21,300 bases of DNA, taken from NCBI GenBank assembly GCA_030377945.1, contig JAUCGD010000043.1:1-21300 (forward strand), given 5' to 3'. The notes below the pieces were generated by a model. That model saw only the letters and a list, made by a program, of their open reading frames with translations. It searched no databases and had not been told where the DNA came from. This DNA comes from Desulfobacterales bacterium HSG17 (GTDB lineage: Bacteria > Desulfobacterota > Desulfobacteria > Desulfobacterales > Desulfococcaceae). A program made the position numbers and the translations under genes. Positions 18,101-21,300 of this stretch are shown here, piece by piece (position 1 is the stretch's first letter; every line of letters starts with the position of its first letter).

Positions 18101-18706
18101 GATATTACCCGCCACCTGTAAATTAGAAACAGTGAGTAATAATTCATCCGTGCCAGGCTTTTTAAATTCAGAAGGGACAAATTGAGCCAGCCAGCCAAGG
18201 GCGATAGTGGCCTGACCGTTAAGCTGATCCTCAAGGGCAGCTATTCCTGTTTTGAGGATAAAGTCACCCAATTGATACTGGTTGAGCCTTTCTGATTTAC
18301 GCTGAATAACTTGAATGGATAAATCATAATACCGCTCAGGCTCAGGTTCGAAAATAAAAGACCATCGACTGCTTCCTGTTGCATCTTTCCAGGAGTTTCC
18401 CCCATCAAGAGAGATTTGAACGATTAAATCAGAAGGTTTTAGACCTTTTTTCTCACTTTCAAGAATCCCTTTAATCTCAACCTTGCCATCACGATCCCGT
18501 AAGTCTTCCGTGTAGAAAACAATTTCACGAGAATCAAGGTTTTCATACAGGGTATCGTTAATCGTTACCATGTCAAGATAGCCAAAATCATCCCCATCAT
18601 ACCAGGATGAATGGGAAATTGATGTCCCCAGCAATACCACCAAAATCAGAAAAAGGCTTGAGATATATAAACCGTGAAGAGTTATGGGCTCTCGTTGAAG
18701 TGTCAT
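9161..18706 (-). CDS. Giant exported protein with four ~500-residue repeats
   Basis: A 3181-residue protein with no known family that I recognise. It starts at the ATG at 18706 (MTLQREPITL), nine bases after GGGAGG. An in-frame TTG at 18730 lies upstream and is not needed. Residues about 14-34 are a membrane or signal segment. Residues about 50-135 look Ig-like (LIVQISLDGGNSW). Four tandem units follow at roughly 493, 510 and 495 residue spacing. Each contains GISTS-DLVFDPGNLP, then ADIDKTGL-ELK, AGFADL and GIGV-NLFWVGLKG. The units are rich in alternating hydrophobic and Gly/Asp residues, suggesting beta-rich folds. Beyond about residue 2170 the sequence differs: barrel-like Gly/aromatic stretches, an Ig-like block (SLPENGATKISRV, about 2480), a Pro/Gln-rich linker and a coiled coil (about 2985). 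Its function is unknown. Confidence 0.9.
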   Translation of the reverse strand: MTLQREPITLHGLYISSLFLILVVLLGTSISHSSWYDGDDFGYLDMVTINDTLYENLDSREIVFYTEDLRDRDGKVEIKGILESEKKGLKPSDLIVQISLDGGNSWKDATGSSRWSFIFEPEPERYYDLSIQVIQRKSERLNQYQLGDFILKTGIAALEDQLNGQATIALGWLAQFVPSEFKKPGTDELLLTVSNLQVAGNIITSGSVTFDQEIDFTVAGTRFTLTSVTFSSDGATADGTVTLPDIILPSAPTLDFSALKFTHSGINHELDVVKTTDPVKNINIISGPYGVTAVFNALAVNIDTSLPQPVSLTKLKGGITLGSGYNNLKIPNLKLLENQLLSFGYSAISASANQEIQQTVETVTKLVIPGTEFGLDDIAGIINLTDKSVSLSGSFQFPESLGSDFVELPAEKPLVLSRQGISTSSDLVFDSGNLPGITFSGFPTSLTRLALSLADNIPSGSLAGQLTLTNFASLKLDIEADIDKTGLTDLKMAALPEDETHTFNLAGFADLSLSRIELSYENSNFEVNMDGTITPVNDAISSIQGIGEKLVFTGLSIGEDAISLASDLEGWHDISGASFGLEGASISIIQYGIGVDNNLFWVGLKGRASLGGSEAEASARIFHDGTTAIDGIDLTNLYFAFGDFFLKMVRDTIAEDGTIPSQTLAQIGGLPDALIKKLPAGVLNSANELEVLLNGFKVDVANRLVSLGTVDYTPDSPIDVTFGPGTLQLSGLNFTPYSASIQGSIALDGLGLPIGDLPFTDLYLGADGIAGDIDLVGDTGTRSVTIMEGEFGFGVNLNALSVSVDTRRQLTKMIRLKTFSGSLFFGSGLGNIEIPDLSLRSGNILSWGKNSATEAHGSLARLILPGNIFSIGDLGGTLDLMNNALSFSGTLFLPPSMGSISLTIPADQPLTLSAENGLSTSGPLIFDPGNLPAMPLAHIDTTLTGLSLGLINGDITGSLSGDLNFERFGGLKIAVNADIDKTGLKELKIDTGKLKANFDLAGFASLNLDTAKAGFKNENFYVQIDGDITPTHPLFTDYQKKVEFKGLRIFKSGLGFAGNMAEWHNLEEASIAINAANVALEQYGIGIHNQRLWFGLKGKADYLGNGVDLTAKIFQDGTFEISDFGFEGLSLSLGDFKLRTSAKAIEGVISGEGFINAGFLSKYIPSEMKDPLTGELKVNFENLGIDLNAQTITSGKVVLDFTDKPITPDFDIFSAKIHSVEFGFDGASIDGDLTLKSLAGIKLPTPTTDLRLTDIELSPAGFAGSISYDAGRTPVLIPILTGDYGITLALSQLTLAVDTQKTDLSDKLKLTDLDGGIELGTGYDLEQPLNDLRLLADGAITWGATALSNATGITEEAQKEAQKQADKLRSGLSFAIPNTSFSMKNLMGRLYLNDRKMAIWGNVSLPEELGGGSIGLSSQNALVLSENGVSTTGQVFIDPGTLGHSLKLGGFGADVSAFSFGVNNNIISGSIAARLKLARFDNLPISVIATLGSQGIDALDVTAEELEESFSIAGFADLMLTKIGGGFENGNGFVTLDGTLTLDHDKVKDLGQTFDFFNLMVSPTTLSLPEMAQSFDIDGVSFSVGDDALAMSLLKYGFLVKDNLFWISLAGEVSMLGNSLEASAKLSHKGNFVFDRLGADNLTIAIGPDFTLKGSFDFVDGHIAEAVGGLHLGGLMDSIGSEFKNQFNELPVEVADLDFEMINDIPVLTQGTITYAPGQSISLTNDLFTASFTGITVGVRNGTFFGDLDGLQIDFTTGILAGLEGLSISNIRLAGNGISGDVTWTDTDGKTIAVVNHTTHGIDAQLTSIGIHFDTSNAFEKMVSINSIVGKLSFGTGYNAPDLNPLLSFDPISNNYGFSAINASLTLVDGIKLKDFSGAVSFADESIRFDGSLLIPFGGGSGENIVLGVTDWKINSDGFHGGVSTQNVNLDALGFPATLTDASLVFDGFGIASASLGLDITLEKFFNLQFAAQLALDNTGVSSWSVDGQTNASISADAGFAELTVKDLGAGYTSEDGLYFTLNTEIAMKEDAALSALPDDFSLSGIEVYTDKMKINNLGVLQELNYTTTLAGIDLSLKKLGFGYQEGAGLSLKVEGDLNIAGLAKAGAIAEIYTNKIEFTGVELDIKKPAFEMFGDLELDDNRFKAALEVSVAGSFDGMSGLLEIGTGETANSSSFVYWQVQLSIPSVIPLSPLPLNVYSLGGGIAYHMRVVPTAEGAEFYADESTLLSLTALVNLGTTDNAESWYGEFALTIDTTSRVVLVGKSWIMEGRSPEVPAHITASIELGGSPSLFHLNARLNFSKKVNDTDVVAANGQVDILFAQNDWHIYFGSKERPLEATVLHFLHGQGYLQIDQSGLAMGVKKEFNLQGSAWIFYGKLYGGGEVDLAAGVYPFYIDVRGKLWVGLEAGVLAGGDEYEIFNAYAELSGRFKAPPVYIGLKGKVEYSLLMGLYEDTWEVTFTYPDNPPAGVADQGIESMPLIAFSLPENGATKISRVGSIEITTTLPIMTPFQYDDGNWYILMVNKQHTNDGGYVDFRNRQETWDHSLNLYHRLTHANRVAQVVGGRMGSMKLQYTPVSALEYGKEYTYRAQFSLCRWDSQGSKPRVFETWKVRDEIKRESLDVSFIASSEDVSFREGLYEVYPKRSTRPVYSDTEIYLVTKAVHDGEMWNSILKTAKADFQVVDAGDNIVPGHIEGGLLSYDAQEGSMRYMNRFIPDAPLKPVRMVENLVTGVSLPAVILADGNYDNPFTHVPSGMQQTGAPTQGMSVTALGQNDLQAEQPSHSVNNKGTINPKVSGVKKAGRINGRPEAQTRENQEPPETYRWFWNGKHLIRVIKNGQTLEKVFTSKFTIESPASNEDSIPFESTAEVVSQSVTNPHLYVNYTVDPDAFSQGVAEARERIIFNGVRDIFWANMALEPMSVPIITIGPDFQPQVTYETRNVCGQFASPQDIPIEAAAFLPSTWDAVRDLPIQLQWGIYTEAMLGCQVLESQVEELEQQFNTAKQAIFKQYSVVDFRSIELRFSTQAPVNWNEVTFEVMVNPRFNGPVYPPEMNRVSGFLDLMAKVSHTFKPGEYIVRSQAGSLDHVLELSTRDTDNFNGQATVGYIAVGLSRPLTLESIGQVKMYDRSIQIGETEEGQAESEGYMLKQGRILYEGIITDLKTSRPASDSHSDKLMHNGVEYY
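12200..18200 (-). repeat. Four-unit internal repeat of the giant gene
   Basis: The unit landmark encoding STSG-LIFDPGNLP occurs near 17420, 15940, 14410 and, degenerate, near 12925. The landmark encoding ADIDKTGL occurs near 17258, 15765, 14232 and, degenerate, near 12770. The DNA words for AGFADL (plus-strand TCTGCAAATCCTGCCAG-like) recur near 17180, 15690, 14158 and 12700. Spacing is about 1.46-1.54 kb. Units one and two are most alike; the fourth is the most diverged. Confidence 0.85.
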
Positions 18707-18781
18707 CGAAAAAACCCTCCCGAAAGGCAAATATATTTTACAAATATCAAGTCAATTTTAAATGGCTTCAACGATTTGATC

Positions 18782-20296
18782 CTAAAATGAAAACTGATAT
18801 GACAATTCAGCTATATTTTCATGGTATGTTTGATCACTTGTTATGGAATCAGATTTGTAGTTGCGTTGCTCAAACTTGATGCGTATTGCTTTTGAAGCTT
18901 CTCCCCATGGATGATAATTAACCCTGGCCTGATAAGAATAATACTCTGTATCATCTGTTAATTGTCGTTCATTCTTAGTCGTTTGTGCCATTAAATCAAA
19001 AGCCCAGCTTTTACCTGCATCATAGCCAAGGTCAATTTTACCTCCGACTTTGGACTGATCTCCGGTAACTTGATCGGTGATTCTGTAATCTAAATTAAGC
19101 GTGGAACGGAAAAGATGATCATTACTAAAACGTTTTTTCCAACCCACAGTCCCTCGTAGAGTGTTTATTGTTTGATCGATCGCACCAATCGCATTGTCGT
19201 CAAGATATGTATAAATATAGGCACCTCCCAATCGCCAACCTGATTTTGGGCGAACATTGATATAAGCTTCACTTTCATACTGTCCTGAATCTGCTCCACG
19301 GCCATCTATAAATTTAGTCTGGACCCGTACACCAAGGTCGCCTCTTTTTAGAAAATCCGGTCTGTAATCACAGTAAAACGTACCATCGTTAATTTTCTGG
19401 GTATCTTCTAATTGGTCATTTAAATTGTCTCTCGAATGCTTGAGTGAAAGTCTGAATTTGAGGCTTCGGTCATAATGATAGGATGTATCATTTTCAAACC
19501 GTTCCCGGTCAGCAGCACCAGAACCCACTAAGGGCTGGAAGTCTGGATCCACATATTCGTATGTAAAATTTGAACGCAGAGATCGGGGCAGGGGCTTGGT
19601 CAGAACTCGAAACTTGATGGCATGGCTTGTTTTCTCGTTGGAGTCATCTCTCAGGTTATCAATACCCCTCATCACTGCCATTGTGGTTTTGGTGGTAATA
19701 TATCGATTAAACCGCCAGTTTGCATCCACCCCTCCATTAATAGCGCTGGCACCCTGGGCATTAACGGTTTCGTAATCGCCGGATTCGCGGTGATCTCTCG
19801 CCATAGCCATGGTAAAGGCCACATTTTGTCCTGCATCTGCTACATAAAGTGCATTAGCACTGCCCAGCCATCGGTCCGGTTGTTCATTTGGAACCGTCGT
19901 AACCGTTTCATGCCAACTGGCTTTCTGGACACCACCGATAAAAGAGGTTTTAAATCCGGTTTCTTTGTTTTGTCCCAGATCAAGTTTGAGCCCTTTTAGC
20001 GAAGAAGAAAAGACGTATGGATTATAAGATGCAGCAATATCACCAATTTCAGCTCGTCTTTTTTTTGTATAATGGTATCCTCTAAAATAGAGAAAACGAA
20101 CGTCTTTTGTATCGACCTGCTCATCATTGGTTGCCCGAGCACGGAAATCAAAACCGATTTTACTTTTATCTGCCTTGTCTTTTGAAAGATATAAAGAGAG
20201 CTCTTGACGATAGTCATCTCCATCGTTTACAGTTGTGCCGTATGCCTCTCCAGATGTTTTCTGCCAGTTAAAAAAAGTGGCAGACTGACCACGCAT
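18782..20296 (-). CDS. Outer-membrane beta-barrel protein, N-terminus lost
   Basis: The frame from the ATG at 20296 (MRGQSATFFNWQ) encodes about 504 residues of alternating aromatic/polar strands. It ends in IAELSYQFSF, with the C-terminal Phe and alternating pattern read by the outer-membrane assembly machinery. Typical strand segments are FKTSFIGGVQKASW, RSNFTYEYVDPDF and KFRLSLKHSRDN. No signal peptide is present. Instead the frame continues upstream without a stop into an inverted half of ribonuclease HI, so the true N-terminus has been cut off. The giant gene begins 75 bases downstream, in the same direction, so they form an operon. Likely role: anchor or pore for the giant and FN3 proteins (inference). 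Confidence 0.85.
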   Translation of the reverse strand: MRGQSATFFNWQKTSGEAYGTTVNDGDDYRQELSLYLSKDKADKSKIGFDFRARATNDEQVDTKDVRFLYFRGYHYTKKRRAEIGDIAASYNPYVFSSSLKGLKLDLGQNKETGFKTSFIGGVQKASWHETVTTVPNEQPDRWLGSANALYVADAGQNVAFTMAMARDHRESGDYETVNAQGASAINGGVDANWRFNRYITTKTTMAVMRGIDNLRDDSNEKTSHAIKFRVLTKPLPRSLRSNFTYEYVDPDFQPLVGSGAADRERFENDTSYHYDRSLKFRLSLKHSRDNLNDQLEDTQKINDGTFYCDYRPDFLKRGDLGVRVQTKFIDGRGADSGQYESEAYINVRPKSGWRLGGAYIYTYLDDNAIGAIDQTINTLRGTVGWKKRFSNDHLFRSTLNLDYRITDQVTGDQSKVGGKIDLGYDAGKSWAFDLMAQTTKNERQLTDDTEYYSYQARVNYHPWGEASKAIRIKFEQRNYKSDSITSDQTYHENIAELSYQFSF

Positions 20297-20304
20297 TTTC
20301 CATC
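20296..20304. repeat. Inverted 9-mer at left inversion breakpoint
   Basis: TTTTCCATC here is the reverse complement of GATGGAAAA at 20618-20626. The two sites sit exactly where the RNase HI sequence changes orientation, and mark the ends of the inverted segment. Confidence 0.8.
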
Positions 20305-20626
20305 CTTTTTTCTTCCAGCCTTTAGCCCATCCTTTAGTAACCCCATTGATAGTATATTGTGAATCACTGAAGATAGTAATGGGTCTATTTGTGGCATCTT
20401 CAAGTTCCTCAAGTGCCGTTATCACAGCCATCATCTCCATACGGTTATTTGTGGTGTATTTATAACCCTGAGAGATCTTTTTAATCTCACCATCCATGAT
20501 CAACACTACACCATAACCACCAGTCCCGGGATTTCCTATGGCTGAACCATCAGTATAGATAGTAATCTTAGGGTCTATTGAACCATCATTGATGACCTGC
20601 TTTACAGTTTCTTCTTTGATGGAAAA
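20296..20626 (-). pseudogene. rnhA: N-terminal half of ribonuclease HI, inverted
   Basis: On the minus strand this encodes FSIKEETVKQ, ITIYTDGSAIGNPGTGGYG, YTTNNRMEMMAVITALEELE and ITIFSDSQYTINGVTKGW, ending at KGWKKKGWK. It holds the first three catalytic acids of RNase HI (Asp of YTDGS, Glu of NRMEM, Asp of SDSQY), the enzyme that cuts RNA in RNA-DNA hybrids. The last part of the fold is absent. The frame instead runs into the outer-membrane barrel, MRGQSATFF. The missing half lies just to the right on the opposite strand. GTG 20506 is only an internal codon, not the real start. Confidence 0.9.
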
Positions 20627-20826
20627 AGTCTGATGGTAAACCTGCTTTGAACATTGATTTATGGAAGAGGATGCTTGATGTTGTGGAGAAGTTTCCTAAA
20701 CTTACCTTTCATTGGGTCAAGGGACATTCAGGAGATCCTATGAATGAATTGGCAGATAATCTTGCCAATGATGCTGCACAGGGGGGTGGTGGTGAACTGT
20801 TGGAAGATGTTGGGTATCAGAGTTAG
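20620..20826 (+). pseudogene. rnhA: C-terminal half of ribonuclease HI
   Basis: The plus-strand frame reads WKKSDGKPALNIDLWKRMLD, then FPKLTFHWVKGHSGDPMNEL and ADNLANDAAQGGGGELLEDV, ending at TAG 20824-20826. It contains the conserved HWVKGHSG loop and the fourth catalytic Asp (NELADNLA). Joined after KKGWK of the opposite-strand half, it restores a complete RNase HI (KGWKKKGWKKSDGKPALNID). There is no start codon of its own here, so it is a broken gene rather than a small protein. The ATPase gene begins 118 bases further on. Confidence 0.9.
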
Positions 20827-20944
20827 ATCGGTTCTATAAAAATAAATCATCAGTGTTCAAGTTAAAGTTTATTTGATACCGCTTTACACGAGATAGACTG
20901 AATGATACAGTTTGGATGTTTCTATTCAAAACTAAGGAGATGTG
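20827..20944. other. Short gap before the ATPase gene
   Basis: A 118-base AT-rich gap. Only a Shine-Dalgarno, AAGGAG at about 20934-20939, is recognised. No terminator hairpin or promoter box is convincing. Confidence 0.4.
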
Positions 20945-21300
20945 ATGAAAAATCCATTTCAGCCAAGTCAGATAATCAGTGACCTTGATGATTTCTATGG
21001 AAGGAACAGTGAGATAACAACTCTTGGAAGATTGATAGGTCAAGGATCAATAGCAATCCAAGGTAGTTTCGGAGTTGGAAAATCTTCTTTGATGTCTCGT
21101 ACTCTTAAACATATGGATGGATTTGAAGCTGAAAAAATTTCTTCTTATAAAATCGTCGTTGGTCATGCTGATATTAGAAATATAGAAGAAGCTGCCAGAT
21201 TAGTTTTAGAAGAACTTGTAGATGTTGATTCAAGCTCCCGAACTTTAACTGTTGGGATTCCCAAAGTTGCAAGTTTCTCTTCTCAAGAAGCATGCACCCT
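20945..21300 (+). CDS. P-loop ATPase, N-terminal part (cut by window end)
   Basis: The frame opens at ATG 20945, six bases after AAGGAG, and runs to the end of the window without a stop (118 codons). It begins MKNPFQPSQIISDLDDFYGR, then IGQGSIAIQGSFGVGKSSLM, a Walker A motif (GSFGVGKSS) preceded by the FYGRNSEI segment. This start is seen in AAA/STAND-type ATPases of the ORC/Cdc6-like and regulatory sort (FxGRxxEL...GxxGxGKSSL). The rest of the protein, including Walker B, is outside. The substrate or partner cannot be told. Such ATPases occur in signalling, mobile-element and defence contexts, which is not decided here. Confidence 0.8.
   Translation, partial: MKNPFQPSQIISDLDDFYGRNSEITTLGRLIGQGSIAIQGSFGVGKSSLMSRTLKHMDGFEAEKISSYKIVVGHADIRNIEEAARLVLEELVDVDSSSRTLTVGIPKVASFSSQEACT

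Noticed and set aside
18782..20506. A natural fusion of RNase HI with an outer-membrane barrel
   Set aside because: The missing C-half of the same RNase HI lies on the opposite strand next to it, so the frame is an accident of an inversion.

Overview
The window looks like accessory DNA from a Gram-negative deltaproteobacterium, most likely Desulfobacterota. This is inference. It rests on PEP-CTERM sorting signals, an AsmA-family protein, an outer-membrane beta-barrel ending in Phe, small proteins with DRR/ERR repeats, and c-di-GMP-type riboswitch-like leaders. No rRNA, tRNA or CRISPR array was found. The first ~102 bases are not genomic: they match a noisy copy of an Illumina P5/Nextera adapter, so the contig starts at a library artefact.

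Layout. Bases 103-3090 (+): two secreted PEP-CTERM proteins, the second with a dockerin-like calcium-binding pair, each preceded by a related structured leader that resembles a GEMM-I (c-di-GMP-I) riboswitch. Then come three small unknown proteins, a 44-residue gene with DRR/ERR repeats, and a clear intrinsic terminator. Bases 3091-5735: an AsmA-family gene on the minus strand, flanked by two diverged ~144-bp direct repeats that are decayed copies of one unknown coding sequence. Bases 5704-7234 (+): a type I-F-like Cas1 fragment joined to a 5'-truncated SagB-type nitroreductase, then a SUI1/YciH translation factor and a YaiI/YqxD protein that has lost its C-terminus.

Bases 7162-20296 (-) are the main content: an apparent operon reading outer-membrane beta-barrel protein -> 3181-residue giant exported protein -> fibronectin type III protein. 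The giant protein has four ~500-residue tandem repeats and a different C-terminal third. I do not recognise it as a described family. I infer an envelope or surface assembly in which the barrel sits in the outer membrane and the giant and FN3 proteins are its exported partners.

Bases 20296-20826 hold a ribonuclease HI gene cut in two. Its N-terminal half lies inverted on the minus strand, fused in frame to the barrel gene, and its C-terminal half lies on the plus strand. A 9-bp inverted repeat marks both breakpoints. The window ends inside a P-loop ATPase gene.

Four gene-breaking junctions (about 5912, 7140, 20296 and 20618) plus a terminal adapter raise the possibility of amplification or assembly chimerism. 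The 9.5-kb giant ORF is intact, so base-level quality inside the segments appears good.
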